Shown here piece by piece: positions 27,201 through 33,915 of a DNA stretch of 33,915 bases. A program made the position numbers and the translations under genes. The DNA lies in the NCBI GenBank assembly GCA_021734245.1, contig JAIPJH010000024.1, forward strand, positions 1 to 33,915. Reading direction: 5' to 3'. The notes below the pieces were generated by a model. That model was not told where the DNA came from. It made no database searches and worked only from the letters and a program-made list of their open reading frames with translations. This DNA is from Candidatus Cloacimonadota bacterium. GTDB taxonomy: Bacteria; Cloacimonadota; Cloacimonadia; Cloacimonadales; TCS61. Position 1 is the first letter of the stretch, and the number at the start of each line of letters is the position of its first letter.

Positions 27201-27293
27201 CGAAACAGGAGTTTCGCTTTCAATTGTGTTCCAAACCAGTCTTCGTCCCGAGAAATCGAGACTACGAACTGGCAGGCAGGTTTAGAAACAAGA
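27201..27293. repeat. Roughly 93 bp repeat, copy 1
   Basis: The copy begins CGAAAC-AGGA-GTTTCG, a perfect 6 bp hairpin, and continues through CCAAACCAGTCTTCGTCCCG to GGCAGGCAGGTTTAG. The 63 bases from 27231 to 27293 match 30351-30413 with only three mismatches seen (G/A, T/A, A/G). AAACC and GGTTT near the two ends of that part can pair. The spacer 27126-27366 holds little else. Confidence 0.85.
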
Positions 27294-27366
27294 AAAAGTT
27301 TCGTTTCTGTTCTGTATTTCAAAGTGGAATTTGGGAACGAGAGAGAGAACATTTGATAATTTTCTG

Positions 27367-28833
27367 TTAACTGATTTTCCCGCAGCACTTTTTATACTTT
27401 TTTCCACTGCCACAAGGACAAGGTTCATTCCTGCCAATTTTTTTCTCTCTTCTAACAGGTTTGAAAGTAACATTCAGGTCTTCATCTAATTTTGAATTCT
27501 GTTGAATAGGATAGATTTCCTTTGTATCGTCATCATCAATAAACGATTTATCGGAAAAACTGAGGAAATTATATAAGCTTTTACGTCGAGGTTCTTCCAA
27601 ACCGCCTTCAACAATATAAGATGATAACTTTCCTATTTTTGCAATCTCTTCTGAGAAAATGTTGTTAAAATCTGAGAAACTATCTCCCTTATAAAACAAG
27701 CTTTTTCTGAATATTTTGGTTTCTTCCTGGAATTCGGTTACTGAAATGCAATCCGGTTTTAGCCAGTCATGAACGAAATCAGAAGCCCATAACTTATCTG
27801 TATATTGACCTATTACCTTCCCTTTTATTTTCAATGAGATCTCAAGGAATTTTTTGAAAGCAGATTGGGAAATAATATGATACTTATATAAAAACTCATA
27901 AAGATATACACTACCCCAAATAATGAAAATCAATTCGGAATTATTTTCCAGAAAATAATTTGAAGAGATTTGTATAAGATATTGTTCAAACAATTTCGCT
28001 CTGATATTAAAAAATCCGTTGGTAATTTTCTTGGAATTATTTTTTTTTATCAGAAACGTTAGCATTCCATCCCAAATTATACCACTTTGGTAAAAGGGGA
28101 AATTCTTATCATACATAAAACGAAGGAAATATCCGTGTAGGATTATGAGAAAATTATCCCTGCTGTTTTTTTTGCATAACTCGCTTAAATTTACATTCTC
28201 TATTGGCTTTCCAAATAAACTCTTAGCAAGTGAAGTGTAAAAATAATCTTTTAATTCAAAATCATATTTCGCGATTTTTTGGTTGAAACTTTTCACATCA
28301 AAGCCGGATGTGTTTGTTTTATAAAAATCTTCCAAGATCATGAAATATTTGCATTTCGCTATATCGTATTCTGCTCCGCCGATCAATTCATATGATTCGG
28401 CAATTTCTGCGAAGTTTTGTAAAATGGCTTTATCTAACAACTCGGTATATTGGTAATAGATTAACTTTTTAAAAGTATGCAGATAGTAATCGAAGCATTG
28501 GATAGGATGCTTGATAAAATTGGAAAAGGCATGTTTCACTTTTATTTTATCATGTTGAAAGCAATAATAATTCACTAAAGGTTCGTCAATATATTGAAAG
28601 CATTGTAAATATAATTTTGACTGTTGCTTTGCAATGATTTCAGCAAATTTGATAGCGTTATCAAAGTTCTTTGCTTCCGTCTGGGAATCAAATATCTCCA
28701 TTATTACTTCAATGATATCATAATCTCGCACAAATTTTTTAGGTAATTTCTTGGAAAAGAATGCGCACGCTATGTCGAAAATTTCCAGTTTGTCATCGTT
28801 TATATAATGATTCCAAAATTCTTTTGTTGTCAT
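27367..28833 (-). CDS. SEC-C motif protein of unknown function
   Basis: The 488-residue protein ends with a SEC-C zinc-binding motif, [19 protein letters not shown], with the expected Cys-x-Cys-x8-Cys-Cys ligands, as at the C-terminus of SecA. The first 440 residues are AT-rich in codon use, full of Lys, Phe, Tyr and Ile, and look mainly helical (for example [20 protein letters not shown]); I recognise no family there. There is no signal peptide. A basic linker ([12 protein letters not shown]) precedes the zinc motif. The motif may mediate protein or ribosome contact, but this is inference. The gene and the next gene, glmM (43 bases apart, same strand), lie between two direct repeats. AGGT before the ATG is a weak ribosome site. 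Confidence 0.8.
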   Translation of the reverse strand: MTTKEFWNHYINDDKLEIFDIACAFFSKKLPKKFVRDYDIIEVIMEIFDSQTEAKNFDNAIKFAEIIAKQQSKLYLQCFQYIDEPLVNYYCFQHDKIKVKHAFSNFIKHPIQCFDYYLHTFKKLIYYQYTELLDKAILQNFAEIAESYELIGGAEYDIAKCKYFMILEDFYKTNTSGFDVKSFNQKIAKYDFELKDYFYTSLAKSLFGKPIENVNLSELCKKNSRDNFLIILHGYFLRFMYDKNFPFYQSGIIWDGMLTFLIKKNNSKKITNGFFNIRAKLFEQYLIQISSNYFLENNSELIFIIWGSVYLYEFLYKYHIISQSAFKKFLEISLKIKGKVIGQYTDKLWASDFVHDWLKPDCISVTEFQEETKIFRKSLFYKGDSFSDFNNIFSEEIAKIGKLSSYIVEGGLEEPRRKSLYNFLSFSDKSFIDDDDTKEIYPIQQNSKLDEDLNVTFKPVRREKKIGRNEPCPCGSGKKYKKCCGKIS

Positions 28834-28875
28834 TTCTACCTTTTTTCTATTTAATTTTTAAGATCAATATCTGAG

Positions 28876-30216
28876 TTACATCAGCTTCTCAATCGTTTCC
28901 TTACAAATCTGCTCTGACTTTTCTGCTGTTTCACTTTCCACGTAAACTCGAATAATCGGTTCCGTACCGCTTTTACGGATGTGGATCCAGAATTTTTCTC
29001 CCAGCACTTTGATGCCGTCGGTTGTATCCAAAGTATAATCGGCAAAAATCTCAGGTACTTTTGCCATGATATTGTCCAGTTCTGCCGGATCGACTTTGAT
29101 CTTGTTTTTGGCGAAATAGTAATGCGGAATTTCTGCTGCTAATTTACTGATCGGTTCATTACGCTCTGCCAGGTAACCTAAAATTATAGCCATACCAGCC
29201 GGAGCATCACGAGTGTAATGTACTTCCGGGCAAATGATACCACCGTTTCCTTCTCCACCAACAGGACTTTGCAGTTCTTTCATTTTCTTACCAACGTTTA
29301 TTTCTCCGACTTTGGTGCGATGTACCTGCACGCCAAATTCTGCCGCCACATCTTCTGAAGCCATGGATGAAGAAAGGTTGATAACGATATCACCTTTCAC
29401 TTTGGAAAGGATGAATTTTTCTGCCAGCAGCAAACTGAATTCTTCTCCAATGCATTTTCCCGTTTCATCCACTACGGAAAGACGATCAACATCGGGATCG
29501 GTGGCAAAGCCGAGATCGGCTTTATGTTCTGCGACAGCTTTTTCCAAATCGCCCAAATTTTTATTCAAAGGTTCAGGAATATGAGCAAAGATGCCTGTCG
29601 GTTCGCAATTCAATTCAATGACTTCGCAACCAAGTGCTCGCAGTAAATCCGGTGCGATCATGCCGCCGGCGCCATTCACGCAGTCCAAGACTACTTTAAA
29701 TTTCTTTGCTTTGATCTTTTCTACATCCAAATACGGAATCTGCAGGATTTTTTCAATATGACGTTTGCTGCCATCGGGATCGGAAGATAATTTTCCGATG
29801 CGATCCCAACCTACATAATCAACTGGTTTATCCAGCGAATTGATAAAAGTATCGGCATTTTCGGGAAACAGGAACATGCCATTGGCTCCCACGAATTTCA
29901 TGGCATTCCACTCTGCCGGATTGTGTGAAGCCGTGATGGAAATTCCACCGGAAGCATCACTTTCTTCCACCGCTAAAAGTACAGTTGGTGTTGAGACAAT
30001 TCCCAGATCTACTACATCGCAGCCAACGGACATCAGACCAGCTGTAACCGCGTTGAACATAGCTTGCCCTGTTACGCGGGAATCACGTCCCACAATTATT
30101 TTACCACGTTCTGAAAAAATCCCAAAATGTGCGGCATACTTCAGGGCGATCTCTGGTGTGAGTGATTCTCCGAAAATCCCTCGCACACCGGATACGCTTA
30201 CCATTAATTTGCTCAT
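28876..30216 (-). CDS. glmM: Phosphoglucosamine mutase, archaeal type
   Basis: The 446-residue phosphohexomutase would interconvert glucosamine-6-phosphate and glucosamine-1-phosphate on the way to UDP-GlcNAc. It has the four loops of the family: catalytic phosphoserine Ser97 in TASHNPAEWNAMK, metal loop DPDVDR (240-245), sugar loop GGEGNGG (320-326) and phosphate loop RKSGTEPIIRVY (414-425). The GGEGNGG loop, where bacterial GlmM has GEQSGH and PMM/PGM GExSGH, is what I recall for the archaeal GlmM type. Phosphomannomutase activity remains possible. AGGAGAGAT precedes the ATG at 30216, and no other start is better. Confidence 0.85.
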   Translation of the reverse strand: MSKLMVSVSGVRGIFGESLTPEIALKYAAHFGIFSERGKIIVGRDSRVTGQAMFNAVTAGLMSVGCDVVDLGIVSTPTVLLAVEESDASGGISITASHNPAEWNAMKFVGANGMFLFPENADTFINSLDKPVDYVGWDRIGKLSSDPDGSKRHIEKILQIPYLDVEKIKAKKFKVVLDCVNGAGGMIAPDLLRALGCEVIELNCEPTGIFAHIPEPLNKNLGDLEKAVAEHKADLGFATDPDVDRLSVVDETGKCIGEEFSLLLAEKFILSKVKGDIVINLSSSMASEDVAAEFGVQVHRTKVGEINVGKKMKELQSPVGGEGNGGIICPEVHYTRDAPAGMAIILGYLAERNEPISKLAAEIPHYYFAKNKIKVDPAELDNIMAKVPEIFADYTLDTTDGIKVLGEKFWIHIRKSGTEPIIRVYVESETAEKSEQICKETIEKLM

Positions 30217-30319
30217 ATTTTATCTCTCCTAATTATTTTCAATTCTTTTGCTGGTTCAATTGTCTCGTATGAACCAAGTGTTTTGTCAAATCGTTCTCGA
30301 TTTGAACTCAAACATTTAA

Positions 30320-30413
30320 CGAAACTGGAGTTTCGTTTCTAATTGCTTTCCCAAACCAGTCTTCGTCCCGAGAAATCGAAACTACGAACAGGCAGGCAGG
30401 TTTAGGAACAAGA
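30320..30413. repeat. Roughly 93 bp repeat, copy 2
   Basis: This copy lies upstream of glmM in the same orientation as copy 1 (27201-27293). It starts with CGAAAC-TGGA-GTTTCG and contains the same CCAAACCAGTCTTCGTCCCG and GGCAGGCAGGTTTAG blocks, with one single-base length difference in the left part. The two copies bracket the SEC-C gene and glmM. Confidence 0.85.
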
Positions 30414-30446
30414 GTCCGTAACAGTTCGTCTTTGTTCTGTTCATTG

Positions 30447-33400
30447 TTAAATATCAATTTTCACATACTCTGTTTCCACTCTATATTTTTCTCTTTTCAC
30501 CATCGAGAACTTCTCAATAATCTCTCTGTATCTGTCAAGCTGCTCTTCTTCGTAAATCGAACCGGTTTTAAAATCAATGATCTTGATCAATTTATTTTTT
30601 GTGTCAATCATCATACGATCTATACGGAATTCACGTTCTTCTGCATCAAAAATTGTGAATTCATTAAATACCTTATCCCAGATATTCTTATCGAAAAATT
30701 CTGAGTTTGAATTGATAAAGTTTTCAACTTTTTGAATAATTTCATCCAATTGGTTTTTTGGCAGCAAACTTCCAAATTTTGAAATTGTTTTACTTTTTGC
30801 AAGAGCCAGTTCATCTGCATCATCATACCTGATATGAGAAAGATACCCGTGCACAATATTTCCAATCAAAATAGAAATATTCTGCAGAAACTCGGTTTTA
30901 ATTTTTTCCAGATTGGGAATATCTTTTTCCGCAACATTCTGCCAGTCATTAAATTTGAAAAAATCAGGTAGCTCAAGTTCTTCCGAACTGCGAATTTGAA
31001 TATTTTTTTCATCCTTAGAAATCTCACCAACCTGTATCTGAAAGTTATTTTCTGATGTGTTCTGCAGAATTTCAGCAAATTCCTGGCAGATAGTTTTAGT
31101 AAGATTTTTCAAAACTGAATCTTCGTTTTTTACATCTTTGATCAGTTTTTCCAATCCTCCTTTTTTATCGAAATGAAGATAGAGAAAAAGATTGTTTTTT
31201 GCTCTGGTAAGAGCAACATAAATATTATTCAGTTCATCTCCCGTATCTCGATTTTCAACGTATTCCACCAGAACTTTTTTGGCTGACATCTTCACAATTT
31301 TATCATAATTCGCGGTAAAAGCGAAATCCTGCAAACTGCGGCAATCATCATTGAACTTGTAATACAAACTCAAACCTGAATTATTGCTGCCGCTTCTGCC
31401 CATCACATCAAAAACAGCAAAAACAGTTTCAAACTGCAATCCTTTCGATTTATGGATGGTCATAAGCTTGATCGAATCGCTGACAGACTGCCCAATTTGG
31501 GAATATTCTTCTTTTTCGGAAAGTGCATGGCAGTACTGCAGAAAACCGGAAATATCATTGGTATATTCGTGATTAGAGCGTTCAAATTCGGTAACGACTT
31601 CCAAAAATCTCTGCAGGTTTTTAAGTTCAATTTCAGTATTGAAAACACTGGAAAATCCAAAACTCTCTAAAATCTTTTTGATTATATTTAAAAGCGATTG
31701 CTGCTGATTTCTAAGATCATACAAATTTGAAAAACAGTGATGAAGATTGCATTCCAATAAAAAATCATCTATGTTTTCTGAATCATGGTAGATCCTGATG
31801 ACTTCTTTTAATTCAGATGGTTTCATCAAGATCAGGTCAGATCGCAGGAATTTGATCAGTTCGTAAATATCTTCATAAACCATGAATTTCAAAACAAATA
31901 AGATCGTCTTAACAGCATGATGTGAGAACAGAGAACCAGAAGTTTCGAAAGTATAAGAAATACTGTTTTCATCCAGAATCGTAGCCATCTCGATCAATTC
32001 GGAATTCTTGCGCATCAAAATTGCCGTATCAGCAGGATTTATAGTTTCATCCTGTAAATTTGGCAACAAAATATTATCGACAAATTCCTGGTAGATTTCC
32101 GATTTTTCCAGTTTATTTCCATCAATATTTGAGTTTCTAAGATCAACTTGAACGTAACCGCCATCTTTCTTGTTACAATCGATTTCAGTGTAATCCCAGT
32201 CTGGTATAAAATTAAGGTGTGCAGAACCAAAAAGCCGATTCAGCCAGTTCATCAAGATCGGTTTACTGCGATAGGAAGTTGTTAATGAATCGTATTCTAC
32301 AGGCTCATTCAGGATCTTTGCAAAATCGGTAAGCAGTTTTCGTTCTCCACCTCGCCAGCCGTAAATTGCCTGTTTTTCATCTCCAACAACAATTATGCCG
32401 CCGTAATCTTTCTGCCCGATTCCGCTGGAAATTTCTTTTAGCATGGGTTGGAAAATACTCCACTGCAAAATGCTGGTGTCCTGAAATTCGTCAATTAACA
32501 CAAATCGTGTATTGAAAGAAAGCTGCTCGTAAAAAAGATTCAGAACGTTTTGTTTATCTACGACCGAGATCTGCGGATCGTACAAAAACCTGAACGTGTA
32601 ATAGCTGATATCGGAATGTGTAAAAATGCGGTCGCGAAATTTGATCTCATCATATTTCTGTAGTATTTCTCCTGCCAGAGAAATTATCTTCCACTGTTCA
32701 TCTAAAGCTTTTTCGTAATAGAAATAATCTGCAAGATTGCTTTGAACTTCAGCATAAAAATCTTTCAAATCAGGATTGCGTAATCTACCGCCATTCCAGA
32801 TGTTTTTATCCAGAAGCAATTTAAAATGCTCGTTAATGTAAGATTCATTAGTCAAAATATCGAACAAGGTTGAAGCGAAATCTTTAACTTGCAACGAATT
32901 CCAGACGTTAGAGATCGATTCGATAAAATCTTTTTGCATAAGATCGCTGATCGCAACTGGTTTGTTATAATTTGTAATTTCAGTTTGTAAAAGCATTAAA
33001 AATGATCTCAAGTGTTCATCGTAATTTTTCCAAGAATTTACAGATTTTTCTTTAATTTTATTTTCATCAAAATCGGAAAGATCGATGAATTCAAACAGCC
33101 AGCGATTTTCAATGATATCGGTTATGAATTTGTGAAAGGTTTCCAGATTGCGCCTTTTAGCTTTCAAAAAAATATCCTGATAGATCTGCAGTTTATCTTC
33201 TTTTAAAATATATTCAAAAATTTCGGGAAGAATTTCGTCGTTGATTTTGTTGTCTATCTGGAATTCTATAACGTTATGAAATGGTGCAATGATCCCGCTG
33301 AAAATAGTATTAACAAAAGAATCTATCGTGCTGATGTGAACTGCGGATTTGTTGGTCAGCATGCTTTTGTAAGTTTTTTGCAGGAATGTCATTTCTTCCT

Positions 33401-33656
33401 GATCGAAGCGAAGTTCAGGATTGATGTGTAGCTGCATATTATTCATCAACTCCATGCCAATTTCAGTCTTTTCAACGATCTCTTTCAGCTGTTCAAAAAT
33501 ACGTTCACGAATTTCGGCTGTAGCTTTTTTGGTGAAGGTGATAACAAGGATTTCAACAAAATCAGTTCGATATTTTAGTAAAAGATTGATGAATTCCAAC
33601 GAAAGTCGATAGGTTTTACCGGTTCCGGCGCTGGCGCGGATGAGAAGAGGATTCAT
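30447..33656 (-). CDS. addA: AddA/RecB-type ATP-dependent helicase-nuclease
   Basis: The 1069-residue protein is a superfamily 1A (UvrD-like) helicase with a RecB-type nuclease. Visible helicase motifs are Walker A ASAGTGKTY (9-17), Ia VITFTKKATAEI, II LIDEFQDTS (near 390), III VVGDEKQAIYGWRGG, IV TSYRSKP, V MTIHKSKGLQFETV and VI YVALTRAKNN (near 815). The nuclease at the C-terminus has GNIVHGYLSH, Asp1013 (FRIDRMM), Asp1028 and Lys1030 (IIDFKTG) and QLDRY, the PD-(D/E)XK pattern. It should process double-strand breaks for recombination. The usual AddB partner is not visible; the 259 bases before the start contain repeats. The start at 33656 gives the normal N-terminus directly before Walker A, with AAAGG about 9 bases upstream. 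Confidence 0.9.
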   Translation of the reverse strand: MNPLLIRASAGTGKTYRLSLEFINLLLKYRTDFVEILVITFTKKATAEIRERIFEQLKEIVEKTEIGMELMNNMQLHINPELRFDQEEMTFLQKTYKSMLTNKSAVHISTIDSFVNTIFSGIIAPFHNVIEFQIDNKINDEILPEIFEYILKEDKLQIYQDIFLKAKRRNLETFHKFITDIIENRWLFEFIDLSDFDENKIKEKSVNSWKNYDEHLRSFLMLLQTEITNYNKPVAISDLMQKDFIESISNVWNSLQVKDFASTLFDILTNESYINEHFKLLLDKNIWNGGRLRNPDLKDFYAEVQSNLADYFYYEKALDEQWKIISLAGEILQKYDEIKFRDRIFTHSDISYYTFRFLYDPQISVVDKQNVLNLFYEQLSFNTRFVLIDEFQDTSILQWSIFQPMLKEISSGIGQKDYGGIIVVGDEKQAIYGWRGGERKLLTDFAKILNEPVEYDSLTTSYRSKPILMNWLNRLFGSAHLNFIPDWDYTEIDCNKKDGGYVQVDLRNSNIDGNKLEKSEIYQEFVDNILLPNLQDETINPADTAILMRKNSELIEMATILDENSISYTFETSGSLFSHHAVKTILFVLKFMVYEDIYELIKFLRSDLILMKPSELKEVIRIYHDSENIDDFLLECNLHHCFSNLYDLRNQQQSLLNIIKKILESFGFSSVFNTEIELKNLQRFLEVVTEFERSNHEYTNDISGFLQYCHALSEKEEYSQIGQSVSDSIKLMTIHKSKGLQFETVFAVFDVMGRSGSNNSGLSLYYKFNDDCRSLQDFAFTANYDKIVKMSAKKVLVEYVENRDTGDELNNIYVALTRAKNNLFLYLHFDKKGGLEKLIKDVKNEDSVLKNLTKTICQEFAEILQNTSENNFQIQVGEISKDEKNIQIRSSEELELPDFFKFNDWQNVAEKDIPNLEKIKTEFLQNISILIGNIVHGYLSHIRYDDADELALAKSKTISKFGSLLPKNQLDEIIQKVENFINSNSEFFDKNIWDKVFNEFTIFDAEEREFRIDRMMIDTKNKLIKIIDFKTGSIYEEEQLDRYREIIEKFSMVKREKYRVETEYVKIDI

Positions 33657-33710
33657 TTAGGAAGACCTTTATCAATTATTCCTGATACATATCTGTTTTT
33701 CATTAATTTG

Positions 33711-33752
33711 AACCCCTCTCGGCTAAAGCCGTATCTCCCCTTGACAGGGGAG
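33711..33752. repeat. Double-hairpin palindromic element at the right edge
   Basis: CCCCTCT is followed by a CGGC-TAAA-GCCG hairpin (33720-33731), TAT, and a second hairpin CTCCCCT-TGAC-AGGGGAG (33735-33752). This is the same architecture, on the opposite strand, as 10915-10951, where the small hairpin is GCC-TTC-GGC and the second loop is CAAAC. The rest of 33657-33915 shows no gene. Confidence 0.7.
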
Positions 33753-33915
33753 AGTTCTGAAAATCATTCTTCGACGAATATTGAGTCCCCTCTAAAAACT
33801 CGATTTTAGTTTAACCATTTCACAACCTTCAATTTTATTGACGCTCAACAAAAATGGATCGAAAAACCCAAATTTAACTCCGAAATGGGCAAAACAAGCT
33901 CTGAAAAACTTCTCT

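Noticed and set aside
27201-30413. Composite transposon bounded by the 93 bp repeats
   Set aside because: No transposase lies between or beside the copies, no target duplication was found, and glmM is a core gene.
33657-33915. Start of an addB gene upstream of addA
   Set aside because: The sequence is repeat-rich with no sustained open frame; addB could only lie beyond the edge.

Overview
This 33.9 kb window reads as a chromosomal segment of an AT-rich, Gram-negative bacterium of the FCB group, most likely a Candidatus Cloacimonadota (Cloacimonetes) relative; that placement is inferred. The support is a surface protein with a type IX secretion sorting domain (YPNPFNPSTT motif), MCE/Mla lipid-transport genes, an outer-membrane barrel protein, an archaeal-type GlmM, gyrase sequences of a non-proteobacterial type, and many small palindromic repeats between genes. 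Most genes are core housekeeping genes. No prophage, CRISPR array, rRNA, tRNA or transposase was seen.

Layout. 1-1.9 kb (minus strand): two tandem, paralogous DUF1670-like helix-turn-helix proteins with an operator-like palindrome in their probable promoter. 2.0-4.4 kb: a secreted beta-helix protein whose C-terminal sorting domain is interrupted in frame by palindromic repeats. 4.4-4.9 kb: repeat-rich spacer. 4.9-7.0 kb: an EF-G-like GTPase with altered catalytic motifs, ending in a clear terminator. 7.1-10.9 kb: probable operon yebC-ruvC-ruvA-rsmB-PASTA protein. 10.9-11.3 kb: composite repeats, a terminator and a good sigma-70-type promoter. 11.35-15.95 kb: gyrB-gyrA, both with unusual residues at quinolone-pocket positions; GyrA has a long acidic tail. 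16.0-17.7 kb: a lipoprotein and a CDF-like transporter. 18.0-19.8 kb: aspS.

20.0-26.0 kb: a probable four-gene operon of mtaB, mlaF, mlaD and a 1003-residue protein joining an HExxH metallopeptidase, a TolB-like beta-propeller and an Omp85-like barrel. 26.0-33.7 kb (minus strand): a cysteine-rich protein, an NTF2/SnoaL-like protein, a SEC-C protein, glmM and an AddA/RecB-type helicase-nuclease. The SEC-C gene and glmM lie between two direct copies of a roughly 93 bp repeat.

Two themes deserve most attention. First, several families of palindromic repeats occur not only between genes but also inside reading frames (the sorting domain and mtaB), where they are translated. Second, the MCE genes are linked to the peptidase-propeller-barrel protein, which could be an unrecognised outer-membrane partner or quality-control factor for envelope lipid transport; this is inference from gene order. 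All calls come from reading the sequence and remembered family motifs; no database search was run.
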